Part shown: positions 28,362 through 36,093 of the stretch, piece by piece
How positions within the stretch are numbered: the first letter of the stretch is position 1
How the letters are laid out: each line of letters begins with the position of its first letter
DNA from: Lactobacillaceae bacterium L1_55_11
Lineage (GTDB): Bacteria > Bacillota > Bacilli > Lactobacillales > Lactobacillaceae
Direction of reading: 5' to 3'
DNA length: 64,000 nt
NCBI GenBank assembly: GCA_029433155.1
Contig: JAQYTT010000001.1
Coordinates: forward strand, 682,001 to 746,000
Notes under the pieces: model-generated
Seen by the model: the letters and a program-made list of their open reading frames with translations, nothing else
Told to the model about the DNA's origin: nothing
Databases searched by the model: none
Made by a program: the position numbers and the translations under genes

Positions 28362-28390
28362 ACTTTACCAGAAGAGGGCCGTTTTGACAA
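28362..28390 (-). promoter_or_regulatory. rpmB promoter
   Basis: Minus strand TTGTCA (28390-28385), 17-base spacer ending in TGG, -10 TAAAGT (28367-28362). It starts directly behind the trxA stop codon; I see no terminator for trxA. Confidence 0.55.
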
Positions 28391-28391
28391 G

Positions 28392-28706
28392 TTAAGCCGT
28401 GTATTTTGCCAAGATCTTAGCCAACTGTTCCTTATTCCGGAAACCAGTCAACCGTTCCACGACCTCACCATCCTTCTTCACCAACAAGGTTGGGATGGCC
28501 CGGATACCAAATTCGCTTGGTACCTGGGGGTTCTTGTCCACGTCCATCTTCAAGAAGTGAACGCCCTTCTCCTCATCTGAGAGGGCATCAAGGACTGGAG
28601 ACTGCATCTTACAAGGTCCACACCAAGTTGCCCAAAAGTCAGTGATGGTTACCCCTTTGTTTGAGGCTTCTTCGAAGGTTGCGTCATCAACTACATCTAC
28701 TGCCAT
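28392..28706 (-). CDS. trxA: Thioredoxin
   Basis: Dithiol redox protein with the active site WCGPCK near residue 28 and the cis-proline segment RAIPTLLV. The 104 residues beginning MAVDVVDDATF are set at the ATG 28706; its GGAGGA ribosome binding site is formed by the last codons of thiN, with a one-base gap between the genes. An ATG five codons earlier would lie inside thiN and lacks a site. Linkage to the rpe-thiN end of the priA-type operon is unusual in my experience. Confidence 0.95.
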   Translation of the reverse strand: MAVDVVDDATFEEASNKGVTITDFWATWCGPCKMQSPVLDALSDEEKGVHFLKMDVDKNPQVPSEFGIRAIPTLLVKKDGEVVERLTGFRNKEQLAKILAKYTA

Positions 28707-28707
28707 G

Positions 28708-29355
28708 TTATATTCCTCCATCCTTACTTTGCGTGACCATCAAAATACCAGTGTCAAAGCTGACATGTACCAATTCGGTCACAAATTCATTCGATGACCA
28801 CATTTTAGGCTTATTTTTCGCTGAAGTCAAGGTATACTTAGCATCGTGAATTACTAAATTATCAACTAGACCCAATGGCATGAAACCTAAATATTTCATC
28901 CCGGGTACCTGACGGACTTGGCGGTCACCAGGGGTTAGGTAGGTCACCTGGTTTTGACAGTCCACCAGGACCAATCGGTCCACAATATCGGCAAATTCAG
29001 TTTCCGCCGGGAGCCAGAGATTACTGAGCAGGTGGTCAATGCGACCACCTGTCGCTCCGTAAAGATAAATCACGTCCGCCCCTAATCTTTGAGCCTGACG
29101 TAAGGCCAGGGCCGTATCGGTGAAATCTTTTTCAGGTGGGAACTGTTCAATTTCGGTATCCTGCAGATGCGCCCTGAGGGTGGCATACTCCGCTTCAGAC
29201 AGGGAGTCAAAGTCGCCAATGACCGCATTCATCGCCAGGCCTTCCTGGTAGAGGTACCAGGCGCCGCGGTCGACCCCAATCCATGTCCCCGGTTGGGCAA
29301 ACAGGTTTTTAGGCCACAAACTAGGTGGGCCACCCGCTAAAATGTTTACACGCAT
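28708..29355 (-). CDS. thiN: Thiamine pyrophosphokinase
   Basis: Converts thiamine to thiamine pyrophosphate, the cofactor of phosphoketolase. Motifs GDFDSLS, DFTDTALAL and YGATGGRIDHLLSNL are intact. Start at the ATG 29355 (MRVNILAGGPP), with GGGGG upstream; 215 residues. Downstream of rpe, upstream of trxA. No TPP riboswitch is visible. Confidence 0.95.
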   Translation of the reverse strand: MRVNILAGGPPSLWPKNLFAQPGTWIGVDRGAWYLYQEGLAMNAVIGDFDSLSEAEYATLRAHLQDTEIEQFPPEKDFTDTALALRQAQRLGADVIYLYGATGGRIDHLLSNLWLPAETEFADIVDRLVLVDCQNQVTYLTPGDRQVRQVPGMKYLGFMPLGLVDNLVIHDAKYTLTSAKNKPKMWSSNEFVTELVHVSFDTGILMVTQSKDGGI

Positions 29356-29381
29356 GGCTGCCCCCATTCTGACTAAGTCAC

Positions 29382-30056
29382 TTAATCACGTACAACTGAG
29401 ACGTTAGTGAGTTCCTTGAGCTTTTTAATCTTAGCGGCCGGATCCTTCTTATCGTAAACATAGGAACCAGAAACAAAAACATTGGCACCGGCAATGTAGG
29501 TTTCCTGGATGGTCTGGTCGGTGATACCCCCGTCAACTTCAATGTTGAAGTGCAGGTTGTTCATCGTCCGGTAAGTGTCCAACTGGACAATCTTATCAAC
29601 GGTTGACGCTAGGAAGGCCTGGCCACCAAAACCAGGGTTAACCGTCATCACCAGCACTTGATCAACCATGCCCAGGACTGGTTGGATGGCTGAAACGGGC
29701 GTGCCGGGATTAATCACTACCTCAGCCTTAGCGCCCTGGTCCTTAATCATTTGTAAGGCCCGGTAGATATGAGGCGTTGCTTCAACGTGGACACCAATGA
29801 TATCGGCCCCGTTTTGGGCAATTTGATCAACGAATTTTTCAGGATTAACGGCCATCAAATGCACATCTAAGACCATGTCAGTCTCAGGGCGCAGCTGCTT
29901 AACCCAGTTAGGTCCGTATGAAATGGCGGGCACGAAGTTACCATCCATGATATCAATGTGTAAGTACTGGGCACCGGCCTTTTCAACCAGCTCCACGTCA
30001 CGTTGTAAGTTTGTGTAATCCGCACTCAAAATTGACGGTGCAATGATTCCTGCCAT
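29382..30056 (-). CDS. rpe: Ribulose-phosphate 3-epimerase
   Basis: Interconverts ribulose 5-phosphate and xylulose 5-phosphate; in heterofermenters this feeds phosphoketolase. TIM-barrel motifs: PSILSADY, LHIDIMDGNFVP, VMTVNPGFGGQ and VDGGI. 224 residues, normal length. Lies between rsgA and thiN as in many Firmicutes. Confidence 0.97.
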   Translation of the reverse strand: MAGIIAPSILSADYTNLQRDVELVEKAGAQYLHIDIMDGNFVPAISYGPNWVKQLRPETDMVLDVHLMAVNPEKFVDQIAQNGADIIGVHVEATPHIYRALQMIKDQGAKAEVVINPGTPVSAIQPVLGMVDQVLVMTVNPGFGGQAFLASTVDKIVQLDTYRTMNNLHFNIEVDGGITDQTIQETYIAGANVFVSGSYVYDKKDPAAKIKKLKELTNVSVVRD

Positions 30057-30095
30057 GAATATTTCCTCTTTCTTTATTACCCGTTATTTAGCTAA

Positions 30096-30977
30096 CTAAC
30101 GGTACTTAATTTTCTTGTTAGCCATCAGGTTGTAAAAGGTCTTGTAGCTATTATAGCGTGATGCTGAGATTGTGCCAAGCGTCACAGCTTCCTTGATTGC
30201 ACAACCCGGTTCATTAATATGAACACAGCCCCGGAAGCGGCACTGGCCACGCAGGGCGCGAAACTCAGGGAAGTACTGATCCAAATCGGTGACTGGAAAG
30301 TCAAACACCTCATAGGAAGAAAAGCCCGGGGTATCAGCAATCCAGGTCTGCCACTTGGGAATCGGTAACAAGGCCACCTGCCGGGTGGTATGCTTTCCGC
30401 GACTCAGGGCCTTGGAAACCTCACCGACCTCTAGGCCTAATCCCGGGCAAAGTTGGTTAAGCAAGGTTGATTTACCGGCCCCGGTTTGACCCATAAAAAC
30501 CGTGACCTGGTCCTTTAATATGTTGCCCCACTGCTGGCTTTCATCCTGATCAGATACCAGGACTGGATAGCCGATTTTTTGATAGTCGGCGATGACACTG
30601 GCAAAGTCCGCCCGTTCCTCCTCGGTCAGCAGGTCCATCTTTGAAAAATAGATGCCCGCCGGCACCTTAGCAGCCTCTAGGGCCACTAACTGCCGATCCA
30701 GGAGGTTGGCTGTGAAATTCGGCTCCCGGACTGCCGTGACAATCACTGCCCGGTCTAAATTGGCAATCGGTGGCCGGACCAGACTGTTTTTACGGGGGTG
30801 AATTTTCCAGATAAAGCCGTCGTTGCTCTGACTGTCAAAGTCAACCTCATCGCCGACCAGGGGCTTTTGTTTGGACTTGCGGAATTCCCCCCTAGCCCGG
30901 GCGCGCAGCACTTCCCCGTCGGGACCGGCGATATCATAGTAGCCACTTAAAGAACGAATTATACGACCTGTTTTCAT
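30096..30977 (-). CDS. rsgA: Small ribosomal subunit biogenesis GTPase RsgA
   Basis: Circularly permuted GTPase for late 30S maturation. OB domain at the N-terminus ([13 protein letters not shown]), Walker [15 protein letters not shown], and the C-terminal zinc knuckle [14 protein letters not shown]. 293 residues from the ATG at 30977. No Shine-Dalgarno sequence precedes it: an extended -10 (TGCTACAAT) ends six bases upstream. A reading from 31025 would add 16 residues unlike the family and is rejected. Downstream of pknB but separated from it by a terminator. Confidence 0.95.
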   Translation of the reverse strand: MKTGRIIRSLSGYYDIAGPDGEVLRARARGEFRKSKQKPLVGDEVDFDSQSNDGFIWKIHPRKNSLVRPPIANLDRAVIVTAVREPNFTANLLDRQLVALEAAKVPAGIYFSKMDLLTEEERADFASVIADYQKIGYPVLVSDQDESQQWGNILKDQVTVFMGQTGAGKSTLLNQLCPGLGLEVGEVSKALSRGKHTTRQVALLPIPKWQTWIADTPGFSSYEVFDFPVTDLDQYFPEFRALRGQCRFRGCVHINEPGCAIKEAVTLGTISASRYNSYKTFYNLMANKKIKYR

Positions 30978-30983
30978 GAAGAT

Positions 30984-30992
30984 ATTGTAGCA
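30984..30992 (-). promoter_or_regulatory. rsgA promoter, extended -10, predicted leaderless start
   Basis: Minus-strand TGCTACAAT, last base at 30984; the ATG begins at 30977. The -35 is weak. Confidence 0.45.
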
Positions 30993-31031
30993 CAGTTCGC
31001 TTCGCCCTAGTCTTCCAGCCCGCATACCACA

Positions 31032-31057
31032 AAAAAACCAGCCGAAGCTGGTTTTTT
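31032..31057 (-). terminator. Terminator after pknB
   Basis: Stem AAAAAACCAGC/GCTGGTTTTTT with a TTCG loop on the minus strand. The pknB stop codon sits at the base of the stem. Confidence 0.9.
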
Positions 31058-32951
31058 AATTATGGTTAAACAATTGGTCCCAAAGAGACTGCTGGCCATT
31101 ATTGTTAGACTGCGTAGTTACATTACCGGTAGTACTGCTAGCGCTACTTGAGCTGCTAGCGCCATTGGAACTAGCCGAACTACTCTGAGAACCATCTGAA
31201 ATGACGAATTCCAAACCGGTGTCGGTTGAAATGTTGGAACCACCAGGCGTCGATTGGCTCAGCACCTGGTTCTTAGGACTACTATCGTGCTGGGTCCGGA
31301 AGTTAACCTTGACCCCATTGCTGTTCGCCCAAGATTCAACGTCTGACCGGCTGCGGCCAGTGAAGTCCGGTACCGAAATCTTAGCCGGTCCAGATGAAAC
31401 CGTGAAGGTTACGGTCGTGTCACTTGGTACGACCCGCTGATCCGGCCGAATGGATTGGGAAATAATCTTACCAGCGGGTACATCACTGGAGCTCTTCATT
31501 TCCTTGTTAACCGTGTAGCCCTGGGCCGTTAACTGGGCCGCAGTCGAGCCGTAGTCCGAATCGGTATAATCGCCAAAACGGACCTTTTCAGCGCCCGACG
31601 ACAGGGTCAACTTAACCGTGGTGCCCTTCTTAACGCTAGCGCCACTGGCTGGGTTAGTCTTAATCACGCTGCCAGAGGCCACCGTTTTCGAGTTGGAATA
31701 GCTGACATGACTGTCAACTTTTAAACCAAGCTGGTTCAACTTATCACTGGCCTGACTCTGGGTCAGGTTGGAAAGCTCTGGGACCTGAACATAGCTGGAC
31801 TGAATCCGCATGGCAACCACTGCTGCTACCAGCAACCCAACCAGGCCGACTGCCGCTAGGACCCACTTACGGGGGTCACGGAACTTAATGCCATTGTTGC
31901 GCAGGACCTTGCGGACATATTTGGGCGTCCGGTCGACAAGACGACTAATTTCCTCAATTGGGTAGCCCTTGCGGCCATAATCGATAATTTGCCGGACGAC
32001 TTCCGCGCTATCATCATCTTCAGCTGAGTTAGCAGGAGCTGATTCTGGCGCAGTCGCAGCGGCCTCACTCATCGGCATTAGCCGGGTCTCATCATCTTCA
32101 GCTGGGATGAATTTTGGTTCCCGGGCCCGCCGTGGTGATAGCGAGGTCTTCAAGTCAGCGGCCATGTCGGCAGCGCTGTCGTAGCGCTGGCTAGGGTCCT
32201 TAGCGGTCGCCTTCAAAATCACATTCTCTAGGGGTTGGGGAATGCTGGGATCGAAGTCACGCACCGAAGGAATTGGTTCGGTGGCGTGCTTTAAGGCCAC
32301 CGTGGCCGCCGTATCGCCCTCGTAGGGAACCTTATCGGTCAACAGCTGGTAAAGCATGACCCCCAGGGCGTAAATATCGGACTTGGTTGAAGCCACTTCA
32401 CCGCGGGTTTGCTCCGGTGAAATGTAGTGGAGGGACCCAATCACATTATGAGTCTGGGTCAAATCCTGACTACTTTTCCCAACCGCAATCCCAAAGTCGG
32501 TGATTTTAACCTGGTTATCCCGGTCAATTAAGACGTTTTGTGGCTTTAAATCTCGGTGAATAATGCCGGCCTGGTGGGCGGCCTGGACCGCGTCCAGGAT
32601 TTGGAGCATGATATCAACCACGAGCTGGAAAGGAATTGGGAAATGCTCGTTAATATAGTCCTTTAAGTCCATCCCATCGACGTATTCCATGACCATGTAG
32701 TTGGAACCATCGTACTGGCCCACATCATAAACCTGGACAATGTGGGGGTTGACCAGGGCAGTGGCCGCCGTAGCCTCCTGGTGGAAGCGCTCGACGAGGT
32801 CCTTACGGTCACGCATGTCCAAACGAATCATTTTCAGGGTTACGTCCCGGTCCAGGTATTGGTCCCAGGCCTGATAAACGTTGGCCATTCCGCCGCCGCC
32901 CAGAGATCTTATGATGCGGTAACGTCCGTCAATTATAGTCCCAGCTTGCAT
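31056..32951 (-). CDS. pknB: PASTA Ser/Thr protein kinase with a juxtamembrane helix-turn-helix
   Basis: Senses muropeptides/lipid II through external PASTA domains and phosphorylates division and envelope proteins. Kinase domain 1-270: Gly-rich loop LGGGGMANVY, catalytic lysine 40, HRDLKPQN 132-139, DFG 152-154, activation loop with QTHNVIGSLHY. Residues 272-315 are an acidic linker. Residues 316-357 (EVVRQIIDYGRKGYPIEEIS then RLVDRTPKYVRKVLRNNG) look like a complete helix-turn-helix, which is not a usual part of this family. One membrane helix spans 363-381. Three PASTA domains (about 389-452, 456-520, 524-586) and a Ser-rich tail follow. Upstream stp encodes the matching phosphatase. Confidence 0.97.
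   Translation of the reverse strand: MQAGTIIDGRYRIIRSLGGGGMANVYQAWDQYLDRDVTLKMIRLDMRDRKDLVERFHQEATAATALVNPHIVQVYDVGQYDGSNYMVMEYVDGMDLKDYINEHFPIPFQLVVDIMLQILDAVQAAHQAGIIHRDLKPQNVLIDRDNQVKITDFGIAVGKSSQDLTQTHNVIGSLHYISPEQTRGEVASTKSDIYALGVMLYQLLTDKVPYEGDTAATVALKHATEPIPSVRDFDPSIPQPLENVILKATAKDPSQRYDSAADMAADLKTSLSPRRAREPKFIPAEDDETRLMPMSEAAATAPESAPANSAEDDDSAEVVRQIIDYGRKGYPIEEISRLVDRTPKYVRKVLRNNGIKFRDPRKWVLAAVGLVGLLVAAVVAMRIQSSYVQVPELSNLTQSQASDKLNQLGLKVDSHVSYSNSKTVASGSVIKTNPASGASVKKGTTVKLTLSSGAEKVRFGDYTDSDYGSTAAQLTAQGYTVNKEMKSSSDVPAGKIISQSIRPDQRVVPSDTTVTFTVSSGPAKISVPDFTGRSRSDVESWANSNGVKVNFRTQHDSSPKNQVLSQSTPGGSNISTDTGLEFVISDGSQSSSASSNGASSSSSASSTTGNVTTQSNNNGQQSLWDQLFNHN
31881..32006 (-). other. Predicted helix-turn-helix within PknB (residues 316-357)
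   Basis: The segment has a first helix (VVRQIIDYGRKG), a second (IEEISRLVD), a tight turn (RT) and a recognition-like helix (PKYVRKVLRNNG), the spacing and residue types of homeodomain-like bacterial HTH units. It is cytoplasmic, between kinase and membrane helix. Confidence 0.6.
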
Positions 32952-32982
32952 AATACCCCTATCCTCTTACAAGATTGATTCA

Positions 32983-33708
32983 TCACTGTTTCAACAACAG
33001 CGCGGTGACGTTATCAGAAGCCGCGTGTTGGTTTGCTGCATTAATTAGTGCCTTGACCAGCTCAGGCAACGGTCGCTTTTGACCAATAATTTCACTCATT
33101 TCGGTCAACGACAAGGCCTTGGGCAGGCCATCTGACGTCAAAAACAAGATATCAGCTGGCAAAAACGGATACCAGTGCATCTCCAAGTTTACCCGGTCGT
33201 CGACGCCAAGGTACCGGGTTAAACTGTTGGCATTTGGCAAATCATCGTCGTAGTGTTGACCGTTTTGCCGGGCCAATTCGTTTTTTAAAGTATGGTCAAA
33301 GGAAACTTGTTGCAACTGTCCGTCCCGCCAAATATAGGCCTTGGAATCGCCAACATTGGCCACTAGGAGGCGCTGCCCAGTCACCACGCCCAGAACTAAG
33401 GTTGTTGCCATCTGGGACTCACTGGGCTGCCCACTTTCAGCTGCCCGCAGGACAAGTTGGTTCACCCAATCAACCTGGTCATAAATCCAGTTCTCAATGG
33501 CCTCATCGTCATCAAGGCTGCTATCCTGCCAGGCTTCCCCTAGCTTTTCAATCGCCATTTGACTGGCCAGGCGGCTGCCCGCATTGCTGGCTACGCCGTC
33601 CGCCACCATCACCAAGGGCAGGTTTTGTTGGTTATAAAAGGCCCCAACCTGATCCTGGTTGTCTTTACGTTGGGTACCAATATCAGTTTGATAGGCAATT
33701 TCGATCAA
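32983..33708 (-). CDS. stp: PP2C-type Ser/Thr protein phosphatase
   Basis: Dephosphorylates substrates of the adjacent PASTA kinase. Metal-binding motifs are seen as RKDNQD, VADGVAS, TSDGL and SDNVTALL. 241 residues. The start codon is a TTG (33708) with GGAGAG about seven bases upstream, located inside the end of rsmB. pknB follows after 31 bases. Confidence 0.95.
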   Translation of the reverse strand: MIEIAYQTDIGTQRKDNQDQVGAFYNQQNLPLVMVADGVASNAGSRLASQMAIEKLGEAWQDSSLDDDEAIENWIYDQVDWVNQLVLRAAESGQPSESQMATTLVLGVVTGQRLLVANVGDSKAYIWRDGQLQQVSFDHTLKNELARQNGQHYDDDLPNANSLTRYLGVDDRVNLEMHWYPFLPADILFLTSDGLPKALSLTEMSEIIGQKRPLPELVKALINAANQHAASDNVTALLLKQ

Positions 33709-33710
33709 GG

Positions 33711-35051
33711 TTACTCTCTCCGTCGTAGGGTTGCCACAAAAAAACCGTCGGTCTGGTAGTCATCAGGGTAGAGGTGCAAGGTGTCCTGCCCCTGAGCATC
33801 AGTCAAACCCTTGGCCGTCTCGGTTGGTATCAATTCAAAGTCATCATGGTTTTTGAGAAAGGTCGCAACAACTTGGTCATTTTCCTGTGACAAAATGGTG
33901 CAAGTGCTGTAAACCATGATACCACCTTTGGCCAGACGCTTGCTGGCGGAATCTAAGATTGCCCTTTGTAACTGGGCTAGGTGCGCAATATCATCGGGCT
34001 GTTTTTCATAGCGAATTTCAGGTTTCCGCCTTAACAAACCTAAACCAGAGCAGGGTGCATCAACCAAAATCCGGTCATAAACCGTCGTACCATCCGCTAA
34101 CTGGCGAGCATCCATCTTCTTAGCCACGACTCGATCTGCCAACCCTAACCGGGCGGCATTATCCTGGATGAGCTTGATTTTATGGTCATGAATATCAATG
34201 GCAGTCACCTGGGCCTGACCGGACAAGTGCTCGGCAATCTGGGTGGTCTTACCACCGGGTGCAGCCGCCGCGTCCAAGACGCTGTGCACCTGGTCATTGA
34301 GGCGCAGACTTTCAACCGGCAACATGGCACTTTCGTCTTGAATGGTTAGCCAGCCCTGTAAAAAGGCCTGACTATTGGCCACCAAGCCACCACCAGTCAC
34401 CACCCAGGCGTGGTCGGCAACTGGGGAAGGACTAACCTGGTAACCCTCGTTAACCAAACTGTCATATACTTGCTGGTCACTGGCCTTGGCAGTGTTAACC
34501 CGGACTGATTGGTGCGGTGCTTGATTTATCGCCTCTAAAATCGAAGCAGTTTTAGCTAAGCCAACCTGGTCAACTAAGGCTTGCACCAGCCAGACTGGGA
34601 CACTGGCCGCAACCGCTTGGCGCTCAACTGGATCTTGAATTTGGTCCAGGTCGGGCAGCCCCTCCCGGTCAATTTTGTGAAGGACGGCGGTAACAAATTT
34701 AGCTACACCGACATGACCCAAGGTCTTAGCAGCTTGAATGCTTTCGTTAAAGACCGCGTGTTTAGGGACCTTATCCAAGTACTGCCACTGAAAGAGGGCG
34801 GAATACAAGAGTTCCTTCACCCAGGGGTCAACCTTCTTACCAGCTAAAAAAGGCGCTAGCCAATAATCTAGCGTCATGCGGTGTTGAATAACACCGTACA
34901 CCAAAGTCGTTAAAAAGGCCTTATCAGTGGCCGAAAGTTGGTGCTTTTTAATGGTTTGATTCAACTGTAGGTTGGAATAAGCCCCGGCCTTAACCCGGGA
35001 CAGAGTCTGGATGGCAAGCAGGCGGGGGTCATTAGTCACCACTTTTTTCAA
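33711..35051 (-). CDS. rsmB: 16S rRNA (cytosine-967-C5)-methyltransferase RsmB
   Basis: NusB-like N-terminal domain (PRLLAIQTLSRVKAG) and a C-terminal RNA m5C methyltransferase with VLDAAAAPGGKTTQ, DAPCSGLGLLRRKPE and the catalytic STCTI. I place the start at a TTG (35051-35049) overlapping the fmt stop in TTGA, with AGAGGT seven bases upstream; this gives 446 residues. The order priA-fmt-rsmB-stp-pknB-rsgA-rpe-thiN is the classical Firmicute one. Confidence 0.94.
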   Translation of the reverse strand: MKKVVTNDPRLLAIQTLSRVKAGAYSNLQLNQTIKKHQLSATDKAFLTTLVYGVIQHRMTLDYWLAPFLAGKKVDPWVKELLYSALFQWQYLDKVPKHAVFNESIQAAKTLGHVGVAKFVTAVLHKIDREGLPDLDQIQDPVERQAVAASVPVWLVQALVDQVGLAKTASILEAINQAPHQSVRVNTAKASDQQVYDSLVNEGYQVSPSPVADHAWVVTGGGLVANSQAFLQGWLTIQDESAMLPVESLRLNDQVHSVLDAAAAPGGKTTQIAEHLSGQAQVTAIDIHDHKIKLIQDNAARLGLADRVVAKKMDARQLADGTTVYDRILVDAPCSGLGLLRRKPEIRYEKQPDDIAHLAQLQRAILDSASKRLAKGGIMVYSTCTILSQENDQVVATFLKNHDDFELIPTETAKGLTDAQGQDTLHLYPDDYQTDGFFVATLRRRE

Positions 35052-36019
35052 TTTGATACCTCTGGTTTCTGGGCCCATACCTGACCAACCGCAATATCAC
35101 GGCCGGCCCCGTTTAGGTAAGCTGCAACTGGCATGGCAGCCTTACCAGCTGGCTGTAATTCTTCAATACTCAGCTGAGTGTGGTTAGCAGCCGCCACCAC
35201 CAAACGCTTCTTAGTTCGCTCAACCACCGTGCCAGCCGGCGCATCAGTTTCCTGGTCCACGGGCTTAACCTTAATCAATTTAACCCGCTGGTCAGCGACA
35301 TCAACATAGGCCGGATGGCCGGGATAAAGGCCCCGGATATGGTGGTCGAGCTGATCAGCAGTTTCTTGTTCAAAGTTCAAGTACTGCTGCTGGCGGGTAA
35401 TGTTTGGCGCAAAGGAAACGGCTTCATCAGCCTGCTTTTGACCGGTCACTTGGCCAGCAGCCAACTTGGGCAGGGTTTCCAAGAGTAGGTCCCGGCCGAT
35501 TTCACTCATTTTATCCATCAGCGTAGCCACGTTATCATCATCTGCAATGGCAAGCGACTGCTGGGCCAAAATATCACCGGCATCCATCTTTTTAACCATG
35601 TACATGATGGTGACACCGGTCTTAGCATCCCCGTTCATAATGGCGTAGTGAACCGGTGCCCCACCACGGTACTTAGGCAGGAGGGAGGCATGAACGTTGA
35701 CTGCCCCAATTTTTGCAGCGTCCAACAGACTTTCGGGTAAGAACTGGCCAAAGGCAGCGGTGATAATGAAATCCGGGGCCAGGTCAATGACCTCCTGCAT
35801 CTCAGCTGAACCAGTAATTTTTTCTGGCTGCAAGACCGGAAGATTATGCTCACTAGCCAAGGCCTTAACTGGGCTGGGGGTCAGCTTGTGCTTGCGTCCC
35901 TGAGGACGGTCCGGCTGGGTAACCACGGCTTGAACCTGGTAGGCTGAATCGGCCACCAAACCAGCCAAAACTGGCACTGCAAACTGGGGGGTCCCCATGA
36001 AAACTACCCGATACGTCAT
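35048..36019 (-). CDS. fmt: Methionyl-tRNA formyltransferase
   Basis: Formylates initiator Met-tRNA. MGTPQFAVPVL near the N-terminus, and the catalytic NVHASLLPKYRGGAP segment near residue 110 are intact; 323 residues. GCGAGG precedes the ATG. Overlaps rsmB by four bases. Confidence 0.96.
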   Translation of the reverse strand: MTYRVVFMGTPQFAVPVLAGLVADSAYQVQAVVTQPDRPQGRKHKLTPSPVKALASEHNLPVLQPEKITGSAEMQEVIDLAPDFIITAAFGQFLPESLLDAAKIGAVNVHASLLPKYRGGAPVHYAIMNGDAKTGVTIMYMVKKMDAGDILAQQSLAIADDDNVATLMDKMSEIGRDLLLETLPKLAAGQVTGQKQADEAVSFAPNITRQQQYLNFEQETADQLDHHIRGLYPGHPAYVDVADQRVKLIKVKPVDQETDAPAGTVVERTKKRLVVAAANHTQLSIEELQPAGKAAMPVAAYLNGAGRDIAVGQVWAQKPEVSN

Positions 36020-36073
36020 TTTCTACCTCGCTAAACTGCTTGAATGGTCCTGTTAAACCATTTAACTGAGCTC

Positions 36074-36082
36074 ATTATAACA
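36074..36082 (-). promoter_or_regulatory. fmt-operon promoter, extended -10
   Basis: Minus-strand TGTTATAAT just after the priA stop codon, 55 bases before fmt. The -35 is poor. It would drive fmt-rsmB-stp-pknB. Confidence 0.5.
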
Positions 36083-36093
36083 AACTTAAGGCC

